A stretch of DNA of 46,263 nt from an uncultured Mycoplasmatota bacterium (lineage in GTDB: Bacteria > Bacillota_I > Bacilli_A > RF39 > UBA660), in assembly GCA_900547465.1 (NCBI GenBank), contig URHJ01000008.1, forward strand, positions 1 through 46,263, given 5' to 3'. The position numbers were made by a program, and so were the translations under genes. Of the stretch, positions 25,340 through 33,897 are shown piece by piece (positions within the stretch are counted from its first letter, which is position 1; each line of letters opens with the position of its first letter). The notes under the pieces are model-generated. The model had not been told where the DNA came from. It saw nothing but the letters and a program-made list of their open reading frames with translations, and made no database searches.

Positions 25340-26038
25340 ATGGATCTAATTAGATTAAAAAATGTAAATAAAAAATATAAAAATGGTGTAACTGCTATTT
25401 ATGATTTGTCCTTATCAATAAAAAAAGGATCATTTGTCTTTGTTATAGGCGGTTCAGGATCAGGAAAATCAACATTAATAAAAATGTTATATAGAGAAGA
25501 AAAACCAACGAAAGGACAAATAGTAGTAGGTGGAGTAAATGTTGCGAAACTAAGAAATAAAAAAGTCTACAAGCTAAGAAGAAAACTAGGGATTGTTTTC
25601 CAAGATTATAGATTGTTACCAAAATTAACAGTGTTTGAAAATGTAGCCTTTGCAATGGAAGTTATAGGGGCGACAAAACAAGAAACAAGAACAAAAACAC
25701 TAAAAGCAATTGAGATAGTAGGATTAAAAAATAAAGTTCACAATTATCCAGATCAATTATCAGGAGGGGAACAACAAAGAGTTGCAATAGCTAGAGCTAT
25801 CGTAAATAATCCAAAATTACTATTATGTGATGAACCAACAGGAAATCTAGATCCAGAAATGAGTATGGAAATTATGAAAGTTCTAGAAGATATTAACAAT
25901 AAAAAAGGAACAACAATTTTGATGGTTACTCATGATAAAGATATAGTTAATAAAATGAAGAAACAAGTCATAACCCTAAAAGATGGTCGACTAGTTAATA
26001 ATCAAGAGAAAGGAACATATAGCGATGAAGATATTTAG
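25340..26038 (+). CDS. ftsE: Cell-division ABC ATPase FtsE
   Basis: A 232-residue ABC ATPase: Walker A GGSGSGKST (37-45), Q-loop VFQDYRLLP, signature LSGGEQQRVAIARA (about 141), Walker B LLLCDEPTGNLDP (about 160), and switch His in VTHD. With FtsX it forms a membrane complex that uses ATP to switch on a periplasmic or extracellular peptidoglycan hydrolase, here the third gene of the operon. ATG 25340 follows AAGGAGG by 9 nt; an in-frame ATG earlier has no ribosome site. It overlaps ftsX by 14 nt. Confidence 0.95.
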   Translation: MDLIRLKNVNKKYKNGVTAIYDLSLSIKKGSFVFVIGGSGSGKSTLIKMLYREEKPTKGQIVVGGVNVAKLRNKKVYKLRRKLGIVFQDYRLLPKLTVFENVAFAMEVIGATKQETRTKTLKAIEIVGLKNKVHNYPDQLSGGEQQRVAIARAIVNNPKLLLCDEPTGNLDPEMSMEIMKVLEDINNKKGTTILMVTHDKDIVNKMKKQVITLKDGRLVNNQEKGTYSDEDI

Positions 26039-26924
26039 AATGTTATCAAGAAGCATTAGAGATGCTTTCAAAAGTGTATTTAGAAATTTTAGTCTTTCTC
26101 TAGCATCAATATCATGTATTACAATAACACTAATTATAGTAGCTGTTTCAATTATTGCCTCACTAAATGTAGAAAATTTTGCTAAAGAGATTGAAAGTGA
26201 TTTAACTATCGTTGTATTCCTTGACTCTGACACAACAAAAGATGAGGTAAAAGATTTAACAAAAGAAATAAAGAATACAACAAACGTTGAATCAGTAACC
26301 TTCCAAGGAAAAGAAGAAGTAAAAGATCAAATGTCTAAAGAATCAGATACTTTCAAATCAGTTATGTCAGAATGGAGTAAAGAGGATAACCCATTAAAGG
26401 ACACATTCAAAATAAAAGTAAAAGATGCAACAGAGATATCACATACAGCCAAAACAATTAAAAAAATGGATAAAGTATCACTTGTTAGATATGGTGAAGG
26501 AATGGTTGATAAATTAGTAAAAGCATTTACATCAATTGAAAAAGTAGCTTATGGAGTAGTAATAGCACTAGTAGTAGTTACAGTATTCTTAATTATCAAT
26601 ACAATAAAATTAACTATCTTCTCAAGAAAAAGAGAAATAAGTATTATGAGATTAGTAGGAGCAAGTAACTTCTCTATAAAAACACCATTTATTATTGAAG
26701 GAATGTTTTTAGGTTTAATAGGTTCAATAATACCAGTACTTTTAACAACATTTGGTTACTTAGCATTCTATAAACATTTTGATGGATATTTATTTACAAA
26801 ACTAATAGAACTAATAAAACCAGAACCATTTATATATACTACATCAGGCATAGTTGTAGTAATTGGTATTCTAGTAGGTATGATAGGTAGTGCTAGTGCA
26901 GTAAGGAAATATTTAAAGGTATAA
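26025..26924 (+). CDS. ftsX: Cell-division membrane protein FtsX
   Basis: A 299-residue permease-like partner of FtsE. Topology is as in the family: one membrane helix near residues 20-45 (LSLASISCITITLIIVAV), a large extracellular domain (about 48-165; FVQGKEEV-type FQGKEEVKDQM motif), and three C-terminal helices. The conserved cytoplasmic loop is KREISIMRLVGASNFSIKTPFIIEGMFLGLIG. The extracellular part binds the coiled coil of the hydrolase. The start lies inside ftsE and the stop overlaps the next start by one base, so the three genes are translationally linked. Confidence 0.95.
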   Translation: MKIFRMLSRSIRDAFKSVFRNFSLSLASISCITITLIIVAVSIIASLNVENFAKEIESDLTIVVFLDSDTTKDEVKDLTKEIKNTTNVESVTFQGKEEVKDQMSKESDTFKSVMSEWSKEDNPLKDTFKIKVKDATEISHTAKTIKKMDKVSLVRYGEGMVDKLVKAFTSIEKVAYGVVIALVVVTVFLIINTIKLTIFSRKREISIMRLVGASNFSIKTPFIIEGMFLGLIGSIIPVLLTTFGYLAFYKHFDGYLFTKLIELIKPEPFIYTTSGIVVVIGILVGMIGSASAVRKYLKV

Positions 26925-28138
26925 TGATGAAAAATATAATAAAGAAAACAATTAATATTTCACTAGTAATATCACTAATTGCACTACCATTAAATGTATC
27001 TGCTAAAACAGTTAAACAATATGAAGATGAAGCAGCCAAGTATGCGCAAGAACTACAAGAAAAAAAAGATAAGATAGCTAAAAATGATGCAGAAGTGGCA
27101 GAAATCAAAAAAAATATTGCATCAATTGAATCACAAATAACAGATGCAGAAAACCAAATAAAAACACTAGAAGCAGAAATAGAAAAAAGTAATAAGGAAA
27201 TAGAAAATAAAAAGGAACAAAGTAAGAAAATAATGAAATATTTTCAAATTATAAATAGTGGAAATACTTACTTAGAATATATTTTTGAAGCAAATAGTGT
27301 AACTGATATGATATATAGAATATCTGTTGTAGAACAACTAACTGAATATAATCAAAAAGTAGTTAACGAATTAAATGAGTTAATAAAAACTAATAATGAA
27401 AAGAAAGAACAACTAAAATCAAAACAAGAAGAGCTAGGTAATTTAAAGAAACAACTTGAAAGTGAAAAAGAAAGAATAGATGCTGATACAGCAGCAACAA
27501 AAGTAGGTATGCCGACACTAGAAGAACAAATAAAGGCAGCAAAATCAAATGCAGCTTACTATAAAAATCTTGGTTGTGGTGCCAATGAGGATATTTTTGC
27601 TTGCCAATACAGAAAACAACAAAGTTCATCATCATCGTCAGTTCCAAGTGCTGGAACCTTCTCAAGACCAATTGAATATGGATATGTAACAAGAGGTGTA
27701 GGTGGAGGCCATATTGGATATGATCTAGGTAGTAGCAATAAGACCATTCCTATTTATCCAGTGGCAGATGGACAACTATATTTTGCAGGATATGATAATG
27801 CAGGAGCATTAATTGTAATAATAAGACATAATACAGGAAGTGGATATTTATATTCAACTTATGCACATATGTCCAGTTTCAGTGGGGCAGTTTCAGGATA
27901 TGTAAAGTCAAGAAGAGGAACAAGTGAAAGTATTACAAATGGACCTATTATAAGCCGTAATACAACAATTGGTAATATGGGATCAACTGGTAACTCTACA
28001 GGTCCACACTTGCACATAGAAATGGCTACATGTAGTTGGCATAGTCAAGGAGGTTGTTTAGGATACAATGCCTATCTGAATAGAATTGTAAATCCAAATA
28101 GATACATAACGTTCCCATCAAGGTGGACAAACAGATAA
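26924..28138 (+). CDS. PcsB/CwlO-type coiled-coil M23 peptidoglycan hydrolase
   Basis: A 404-residue exported hydrolase activated by FtsEX. A signal peptide ends near residue 28 (LPLNVSAKT). Residues about 30-190 are a heptad-rich coiled coil (KQYEDEAAKYAQELQEKKDK...), the FtsX-binding part of PcsB, CwlO and EnvC. A Ser-rich linker (SSSSSSVPS) leads to an M23 (LytM) endopeptidase domain with the zinc motifs GGHIGYDLG (HxxxD), YAHM and PHLHIE (HxH). All zinc ligands and the catalytic His are present, so it should be active against peptide cross-links. An extra Cys-containing loop (ATCSWHSQGGCLGYN) sits near the C-terminus. ATG occurs twice at the start. Confidence 0.92.
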   Translation: MMKNIIKKTINISLVISLIALPLNVSAKTVKQYEDEAAKYAQELQEKKDKIAKNDAEVAEIKKNIASIESQITDAENQIKTLEAEIEKSNKEIENKKEQSKKIMKYFQIINSGNTYLEYIFEANSVTDMIYRISVVEQLTEYNQKVVNELNELIKTNNEKKEQLKSKQEELGNLKKQLESEKERIDADTAATKVGMPTLEEQIKAAKSNAAYYKNLGCGANEDIFACQYRKQQSSSSSSVPSAGTFSRPIEYGYVTRGVGGGHIGYDLGSSNKTIPIYPVADGQLYFAGYDNAGALIVIIRHNTGSGYLYSTYAHMSSFSGAVSGYVKSRRGTSESITNGPIISRNTTIGNMGSTGNSTGPHLHIEMATCSWHSQGGCLGYNAYLNRIVNPNRYITFPSRWTNR

Positions 28139-28158
28139 AACAGCATTGCTGTTTTTTT
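28137..28158 (+). terminator. Terminator of ftsEX operon
   Basis: AAAACAGC (28137-28144), ATT loop, GCTGTTTT (28148-28155), with further T. Confidence 0.9.
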
Positions 28159-28208
28159 CTTGTCTTATAAAGAACAATACTATATTATATATTGCAATAG
28201 GTGATAGC

Positions 28209-28931
28209 ATGGAATTTAAAGAATTAAGAAAACTAAATAATTTAGAAAAAATATATATGATTAAAGAATATATAGGAGTTTATCTTGCTTTAATGCTGAA
28301 AAATGATAAAGAAAAGCAAAAAAAGTTATTAAAAAGCTTAAAAAAGTATTTAGAAACAATCAAAATTGAAAATGAAATATATAAATTTTTAGAAGAAAAC
28401 CAAGACAAAATAAGTGATCAAAATGAATCGGACAAATTACTTGACCAAATAGACTTAATTCATGAACGAACATATAAATATTACGACAAAATCTTATTAA
28501 ATTGCGAAGAAAACTACGATAGAGAATATGACATAATTCCATATCAAGATTTTAATACAATTGTAGAAAATGATAGTATGATAAGCAAAATAAAAGGACT
28601 TACATTAACGATAGATGACATAAAAGCATTTTACAATCATGAACAAGTAGAAATATTAATAAAACAACGAAAAATAATAGATGAAAATGAAAAAAAAGCA
28701 ATGCCATTCTTTGGTGCTTTTCCAATCGAAAAAGATGGAAAACTAATAGATATAAAAATATGCGTTCCAAAAATAAAAAATTTGAAAACAGCATTAATAA
28801 ATGTTCACGAATTAAAGCATGGCTTAGATTTGTTACCACAATTAGGAAAAACATGCGAAAAAATGAATTATGAACAAAGAGCCAAAGAAAAAGAAAAGCA
28901 GTTTGTTAAAGAATATTTATCCAAAAAATAA
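28209..28931 (+). CDS. Unknown cytoplasmic protein with an HExxH motif
   Basis: A 240-residue Lys/Glu-rich helical protein with no signal peptide. The only recognisable motif is NVHELKHGLDLL near residues 198-209. The HELKH there fits HExxH of zinc metallopeptidases, and a downstream Glu-rich helix (AKEKEKQFVKEYL) could supply a third ligand as in gluzincin-type enzymes. The N-terminal ~120 residues look like a long helical scaffold. ATG 28209 was chosen with AATAGGTG upstream; an earlier in-frame start would fall in the preceding terminator. The family is not recognised, and peptidase activity is only a possibility. Confidence 0.55.
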   Translation: MEFKELRKLNNLEKIYMIKEYIGVYLALMLKNDKEKQKKLLKSLKKYLETIKIENEIYKFLEENQDKISDQNESDKLLDQIDLIHERTYKYYDKILLNCEENYDREYDIIPYQDFNTIVENDSMISKIKGLTLTIDDIKAFYNHEQVEILIKQRKIIDENEKKAMPFFGAFPIEKDGKLIDIKICVPKIKNLKTALINVHELKHGLDLLPQLGKTCEKMNYEQRAKEKEKQFVKEYLSKK

Positions 28932-28954
28932 AGGTGATTACTTTTTCACCTTTT
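28930..28954. terminator. Bidirectional terminator
   Basis: AAAGGTGA (28930-28937) and TCACCTTTT (28946-28954) form a stem flanked by A and T runs, between convergent genes. Confidence 0.85.
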
Positions 28955-29886
28955 TAAGTTTCTATTTTTAACGCTTGTCCAATACTTAACGTATTACTAG
29001 TTAAATTATTTAAAGATTTGATTTTATCAACAGAAATATTAAATTTTCTAGAAATACTCCATAGAGTATCCCCCTTTTGTACTGTGTAATAAGTTGTACC
29101 ACTAGAAGCTGGAATATTTAACACTTGCCCAATACTAAGAACATTTCCACTCAAGTTATTAGCCCTTTTAATCGTATCAACAGAAACATTAAATTTTCTA
29201 GAAATACTCCACAAGGTATCCCCCTTTTGAACTGTATATAAAATATTATCATCACTAGAAGGCACCTTTAAAATTTGCCCAATTACTAAGTTATTACTAA
29301 CTAAATTATTTAGGGACTTAATTGTATCAACAGAAGTATCAAACTTTCTAGAAATACTCCACAAAGTATCACCTTTTTGCACAACATATGTACCGGACTC
29401 TATATCCTCTTCTTCTCCAGTAACACAAGAATCAAGATTACCATACAAATAATCTATAACAGTCCAAGTTTGATTATTAACAATTCCAGATGTTGTAAGT
29501 CCATTATTATATTGGAATCTTTTTACCGCATTTTCTACTTCATTATCAAAATTAGAAGTAATGTTACCTGTATAATATAATAAAGCCTTAAGTTTTTGTT
29601 GCAATCTTGAAACATCACTTCCACTATCCCCGAGTTTTAATGTAGGATTATTAACATCAGAATAGAAACTAACCTCAGTAGAAGAAAGTAAAAATTCCCA
29701 TAACTCATTGTTAACTATTCCATCTTCTTCTAAACCAAGTTCTTTTTGCAAAGCTTTAACACCAACTTCTGTAGCAGGTCCAAATTTTCCCGTTACAACA
29801 GGATTATAAAATCCAAGTTGTTTTAATTTTTCCTGTAAAGTTTTAACTAATGAAGACTCATCTCCTAACTGTAGTTTGATATCCAT
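28954..29886 (-). CDS. Peptidoglycan-binding / triple LysM protein
   Basis: A 310-residue wall-binding protein without a catalytic domain. Two PG_binding_1 domains come first (about 1-67, KLQLGDESSLVKTLQEKLKQLGFY; about 80-150, LKLGDSGSDVSRLQQKLKAL). Then come three LysM domains (about 168-212, 217-260, 265-310), each starting 'Y.VQKGDTLWSISRKF'. The three LysM copies are near-identical, indicating recent duplication. There is no signal peptide, so it is probably laid down in the spore from the mother cell, as with SafA-like LysM spore proteins, rather than secreted. ATG 29886 follows AGAGGTGAT. It is divergent from the SleC-like gene with only 70 nt between. Confidence 0.85.
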   Translation of the reverse strand: MDIKLQLGDESSLVKTLQEKLKQLGFYNPVVTGKFGPATEVGVKALQKELGLEEDGIVNNELWEFLLSSTEVSFYSDVNNPTLKLGDSGSDVSRLQQKLKALLYYTGNITSNFDNEVENAVKRFQYNNGLTTSGIVNNQTWTVIDYLYGNLDSCVTGEEEDIESGTYVVQKGDTLWSISRKFDTSVDTIKSLNNLVSNNLVIGQILKVPSSDDNILYTVQKGDTLWSISRKFNVSVDTIKRANNLSGNVLSIGQVLNIPASSGTTYYTVQKGDTLWSISRKFNISVDKIKSLNNLTSNTLSIGQALKIET

Positions 29887-29935
29887 AAATCTATCACCTC
29901 TCTAAATTATATTCATTAATTTCCTAGATATTATA

Positions 29936-29941
29936 TATAAT
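29936..29941 (+). promoter_or_regulatory. -10-like box in the LysM/SleC divergent region
   Basis: TATAAT lies only 15 nt before ATG 29957, so the leader would be about 10 nt. A facing TATAAT-like box exists for the LysM gene. With 70 nt between the two starts, these promoters must overlap. Confidence 0.35.
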
Positions 29942-29956
29942 ATACTGAGGTGAAAT

Positions 29957-31177
29957 ATGGCAAAGGGATATTTAAAAGTAAATGTCTATAGTGATACGGT
30001 AGCAAATCCAATTGCTAATGCAACTATAGATATTATAAAAAATGGAGAGGTAATAGATAGTGTTAAAACAAACGAAAATGGTGAAACAGAGAAAATAACT
30101 CTAAACACTGTTGATAAATCATATTCAGAAGAAGAACAATATGAAGTAAAACCATATGAGACATATGACTTATTAGTAAAAGCACTAGGATTACGAGATA
30201 AAAAGATCGAAGGTGTTCAAATACTTGCTGATACAACGTCACTACAGGAGGTTTATCTAGAATCGATAGATGAGGGGGAAGGGGAACAAACAGATGTAAT
30301 AACACCAAACACTCTCTGGGGAAACTATCCTGAAAAAATCTCAGAAGATCAAGAAGAAACTGAAACAGGAATTACAACCTATGTCTTGCAAAGAGTTGAA
30401 GTACCGCAAAACATAATAGTTCATGATGGTACACCTAGTAATACCAGTGCCAAAAACTACACAGTACCATTCATAGATTACATCAAAAATGTTGCTAGTA
30501 GTGAAATATATAGTACGTGGCCAGAAGAAACAATTAAAGCAAATGTTCTAGCAATCATTTCGTTCACATTAAATAGAATTTACACAGAGTGGTACCGAAA
30601 TAAAGGATATGATTTTACAATAACTTCAACACCCACATATGACCAAAAATATACAAGAGGAGGAACAATATTTGAACCTATATCGAATATTGTTGATGAT
30701 ATCTTTAATAATTATCTAAAATCAGGAATTATGCCTAATCCTCTTCTAGCTCACTATAAAAATAAAACTAGTGAAAAGGGATATTTAAGTCAATGGGGTT
30801 CAAAAAATCTAGGAGACAAGGGATATAATGCCCTAAGAATTTTACAGTACTATTATGGAAATAACATTAATATATACGAAGCAGAAGTAACAGAAAATTA
30901 CCCATACTCTTTCACAACTAATTTAAAAGAAGGTGATTGCAGTAATGATGTATATATCTTACAAAATGCACTAAATTATATTAGAGGTAGTTACCCAGGA
31001 ATACCAGTGATTGAAAATCCATCAGGTAAATTTGATAAGCAAACAAAAGATGCAGTAGAAGTATTCCAAAAAGTGTTTAACCTATTAAGAACAGGAATAG
31101 TAAACTATCAAACATGGTACAAAATATCATATATCTTAACTGCAGTAACAGATATGACAGAAAGTATTTATAAATAA
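29957..31177 (+). CDS. SleC-like spore cortex protein (SpoIID-like + peptidoglycan-binding)
   Basis: A 406-residue protein with the architecture I recall for clostridial SleC-type proteins. An N-terminal prealbumin-like domain (about 3-80, YLKVNVYSDTVANPIANATIDI) is followed by a conserved core from about 145. That core includes VPQNIIVHDGTPS, VPFIDYIKNVASSEIYSTWPEETIKANVLAIISFTLNRIYTEWYRNKGYDFTI-type sequence with the SpoIID-like 'P.. IKA..LA' helix, and LSQWGSKNLGDKGYNALRILQYYYGN. A PG_binding_1 domain closes it (about 315-390, LKEGDCSNDVYILQNALNYI). SleC degrades cortex peptidoglycan during germination; whether this copy is a hydrolase or a relative is not certain. There is no signal peptide. 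GAGGTG lies 6 nt before ATG. Confidence 0.72.
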   Translation: MAKGYLKVNVYSDTVANPIANATIDIIKNGEVIDSVKTNENGETEKITLNTVDKSYSEEEQYEVKPYETYDLLVKALGLRDKKIEGVQILADTTSLQEVYLESIDEGEGEQTDVITPNTLWGNYPEKISEDQEETETGITTYVLQRVEVPQNIIVHDGTPSNTSAKNYTVPFIDYIKNVASSEIYSTWPEETIKANVLAIISFTLNRIYTEWYRNKGYDFTITSTPTYDQKYTRGGTIFEPISNIVDDIFNNYLKSGIMPNPLLAHYKNKTSEKGYLSQWGSKNLGDKGYNALRILQYYYGNNINIYEAEVTENYPYSFTTNLKEGDCSNDVYILQNALNYIRGSYPGIPVIENPSGKFDKQTKDAVEVFQKVFNLLRTGIVNYQTWYKISYILTAVTDMTESIYK

Positions 31178-31230
31178 AAAAACTATAATAGTATTATTTT
31201 CTAAATCATAGAATTATGTAGGAGGTGACT

Positions 31231-31623
31231 ATGAACGAATTAAATAATACAGCTACATCAGTTGGTACATATAATAATATCCCAACAGCCCTTACTTCAA
31301 ATACTTCTGTAGTCAATCTTGTAGAGGGACTTACATTAGAAAAAGAGGCAGATAAAATAAATTGGGTTGATGGAAATCTTAAGTATACAATAACTATCAA
31401 AAATGAAGCAGATAAAGACTATGTAACACCAAAAGTTACGGATATTATTGATACAGACAAAGTTGAATTTGTAAAAGGTAGCGTTACCATAAATGGAGTA
31501 GCTGCTACAGAACAACAATATAATTATGAAGAAGCATCACATACACTAACAATTAATCTAGATACCATAACACCCTCATCAAGCTCTACAATTACGTTTC
31601 TTGTTACGAAGAAAAATGGATAA
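31231..31623 (+). CDS. DUF11-type beta-sandwich protein
   Basis: A 130-residue protein, with GGAGGTG 4 nt before ATG 31231. After ~45 Asn/Thr-rich residues comes one DUF11 (conserved repeat) domain: LKYTITIKNEADKDYVTPKVTDIIDTDKVEFVKGSVTINGVAA and then LTINLDTITPSSSSTITFLV, the classic 'Y.I.v.N.g......v.v.D.l......v.gSv.ing' pattern. It has no signal peptide or anchor. Similar single-domain proteins are often spore-surface components, and the nearby SleC-like gene and a near-match CATAGAATT box at 31207-31215 fit that. Its final codons overlap the start of the small Cys-rich ORF. Confidence 0.75.
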   Translation: MNELNNTATSVGTYNNIPTALTSNTSVVNLVEGLTLEKEADKINWVDGNLKYTITIKNEADKDYVTPKVTDIIDTDKVEFVKGSVTINGVAATEQQYNYEEASHTLTINLDTITPSSSSTITFLVTKKNG

Positions 31624-31756
31624 CTATTTCTATTTAAGAAGTAGATCAATATTGAAATGTGAGAGTAGAGAATGTTTCAAAAGTAATTATGTTACAGTCA
31701 TATGTCCACCAAAAAGAACATACGGAGGATGTGCAACCCCATTCTGGAGAATTTAA
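31616..31756 (+). CDS. Small cysteine-rich protein (46 residues)
   Basis: An ATG at 31616 overlaps the end of the DUF11 gene by 8 nt and opens 46 codons to TAA 31754-31756. The peptide is basic and Cys-rich: MDNYFYLRSRSILKCESREC..., then VICPPKRTYGGCATPFWRI. Cys lie at positions 15, 20, 31 and 40. A weak ribosome site (GAAGAAAA) precedes it, and an intrinsic terminator follows 1 nt after the stop. The overlap, the non-random composition and the terminator position argue that it is real and coupled to the DUF11 gene. I do not recognise a family. A disulfide cross-linked spore-coat peptide would fit. Confidence 0.55.
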   Translation: MDNYFYLRSRSILKCESRECFKSNYVTVICPPKRTYGGCATPFWRI

Positions 31757-31757
31757 G

Positions 31758-31779
31758 AATCACTATATGTGATTTTTTT
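31758..31779 (+). terminator. Intrinsic terminator
   Basis: AATCAC (31758-31763), loop TATAT, GTGATT (31769-31774), then T. Confidence 0.85.
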
Positions 31780-33655
31780 CTATTCTTCAATATTCCAAAC
31801 TATTGATGTAGTATACTCTTCGTTAACAAACAAAGGATTATCCTCTAGATTTAACAACAAACCCTTTTCAACAGACCAAGTTAAATTATAAACTTCTGGG
31901 CTACCATTATTTGAATTTCCTGTAAAAACTAAGGTTGGATCTTCTCTCAAAGTAAGAACATTATCATCAAAATCCTTAAATACAATTGCATTAGTAAGTT
32001 TAAACCCATTATTTGAAACCATTTCCTTAATTACTCTTGCATATAACTTCCAAGGTGTACTATTTACTCTACTATCAACTATTTTTAAACTAGTGGAATC
32101 ACTTTTAGGTAAAATAACAGGAAAAGTAGAAATAGGATTTAAAGAAAACACAACATTATTAGGAGCACTAGCTATTGTAAGTTCCCCATCATATGGAGTA
32201 GTAATAACTCTACTTTTATATATAAAACTATTAGAAACACAAAAAACAATTTCAATTTCTGTATTATCACTAATAGTATCACTTAAAGTATATTTAAAAA
32301 TACCATCACTATCGGTTTCTACTATATCTAAAACATTACCATATTTAATTAAAACAGAACCATCACTTAAAGCATGTCCACTAATCGTAGTAGAACTAGA
32401 ATTTATATGATAAACATTGATAGGAAAAGAACCAATAGAAAATTGTTTTCTTCCTTGAAATACAAAATTACTTAAATCAGGTAATAAACTAACTTCATCG
32501 TCTGTAAGATTATGGGAATCAACACTAGTAGTTGTAGCTGTAAAATTACCACTAATGTTAATTGAATCACTATCTTTATACCAAGAATAATCAGGTAAAT
32601 TATTTATATCACCAGCACTTTCAATACTAGTAGAATTAGCCCACATATTTAATCTATTAAATGAAAATGAATAACTTAAAGAATTATTAGTATAAAAGTT
32701 ATTAGCATTTTTACTATAAAAAAACAACACTCTCAGGATTATTTATTATAAATTTTTGATTAGAACCCTTAAAATGAATATTGTAATTATCACTAGGTGT
32801 ACTTGTATAAGTATTAATAATTGAAACATTAGCTCCCTCATTAATAGTAAAGTTACCAAAAACAGCCCACATCGGAATTCTTTGATGTTTATTTTCTATA
32901 AAATTAAATGTCGCTCTATCATCAATTAAAACATTAGTAGCCCCAGTAATGGTATTACCAGAAAAACCATTAGCCGTTATTAAACTAACTACAGCATCAT
33001 GAAGAATATAAAAATCAAGCCTAAAAGTACCTCTCATAAATTCATTATAAGTACTGGATATATTAACATGACTATTAGGAAGAAATTTTATATATGGATC
33101 ACCCGTATCATTTCTAAAATAAAATACAGCATAATTTTTAGAATCACTTGATATTATAGTATTTCCACCAATCTCAATATGATCAGCTTCAAATGCCTCT
33201 TGAGCTTCCACTCACTCTGTATCTTCAATTACTATATTACAGTCTATAGCTCTAATAGTACCATAGGGATTAAACCCCATTTCAACTCCTTTAAACGAAA
33301 TATTATTATATTCAACACAAACATTTTTATATGTTGTATAAACAGGAACATATATAATTCCATTAGGATTTATATAAACCACATCCATATTCTTAACAAT
33401 TATATTCTTATTAGTTGTGCTAGCAGTAATAACATCAGAATCAGAAGAACTATTAATTCCAGTAAAAGTATAGCGCATATTTAAATAAGTCCCATCAATA
33501 ACAACTTTTTCCTTATTACTATTAATTACAAATCCAGAAGTTAGAGTAATGTCATTACCAAAATAAATATAAGTATAATTATTATCTTCCTCCAAAGCTG
33601 TTTTTAATTCATCACTATTTGAAACAACAACAGTGCTATTATTAATAATAAGCAT
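31780..33655 (-). pseudogene. Beta-helix / Ig-like surface gene (copy B), broken twice
   Basis: This is a paralog of the gene at 2692-4548. It begins ATG 33655 with GAAAGGTG upstream and matches copy A from the first residues (INNSTVVVSNSDELKTALEEDNNYTYIY). A TGA at 33212-33214 interrupts the frame between EDTE and VEAQEAFEADHIEIGGNTII. The frame then continues to 32714, where an A7 tract on the plus strand (32718-32724) carries one base too many. With six bases the protein would read NPESVVFYSKNANNFYTNN, aligning with copy A (NPKYVNIYTKNANVVYTNN). The last part (to 31780) holds the Ig-like region and ends WNIEE, compare WSVET in copy A. Repaired length is about 624 residues. The lesion pattern suggests decay, slippage or sequence error. 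Confidence 0.85.
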
Positions 33656-33675
33656 AATATCACCTTTCTTCACAA

Positions 33676-33684
33676 TAATTTATG
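33676..33684 (-). promoter_or_regulatory. CATAnnnTA -10-like element
   Basis: On the minus strand CATAAATTA lies about 20 nt ahead of the copy B beta-helix start, the same nine bases as in front of copy A (2662-2670). An AC lies 14 nt upstream, shorter than the ideal spacing. Confidence 0.45.
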
Positions 33685-33812
33685 AAAAATATTTACTCGT
33701 GAATAATTAGTTTGTATTGGTTATTAAAAGAACAGTTAATAACATACACAATAACAAGTTCTCATATTTATAAATTATGGTTCTACTCTTACTATTTATA
33801 GTAATAAATTAA

Positions 33813-33841
33813 TTGAGTATTGAACAGTTATATGATAAAAT
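33813..33841 (+). promoter_or_regulatory. Promoter of ATP-grasp gene
   Basis: TTGAGT (33813-33818), 17 nt, TAAAAT (33836-33841) within TATGATAAAAT. It lies downstream of an in-frame earlier start at 33820, supporting ATG 33898 as the true start. Confidence 0.7.
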
Positions 33842-33897
33842 ACGAAAAACAAAAGACAATGGATATTAAAAATAGTAATATAAATAAGGTGATTAAA

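Noticed and set aside
6044..33214. TGA recoded as Trp or Gly (alternative genetic code)
   Set aside because: prfB is present with its TGA-dependent frameshift site, TGG is used for Trp throughout, and the kinase gene at 36891-37526 ends with TGA.
33820..33897. Longer N-terminus of the ATP-grasp protein starting at 33820
   Set aside because: The promoter (33813-33841) covers that start, and ATG 33898 has its own ribosome site.
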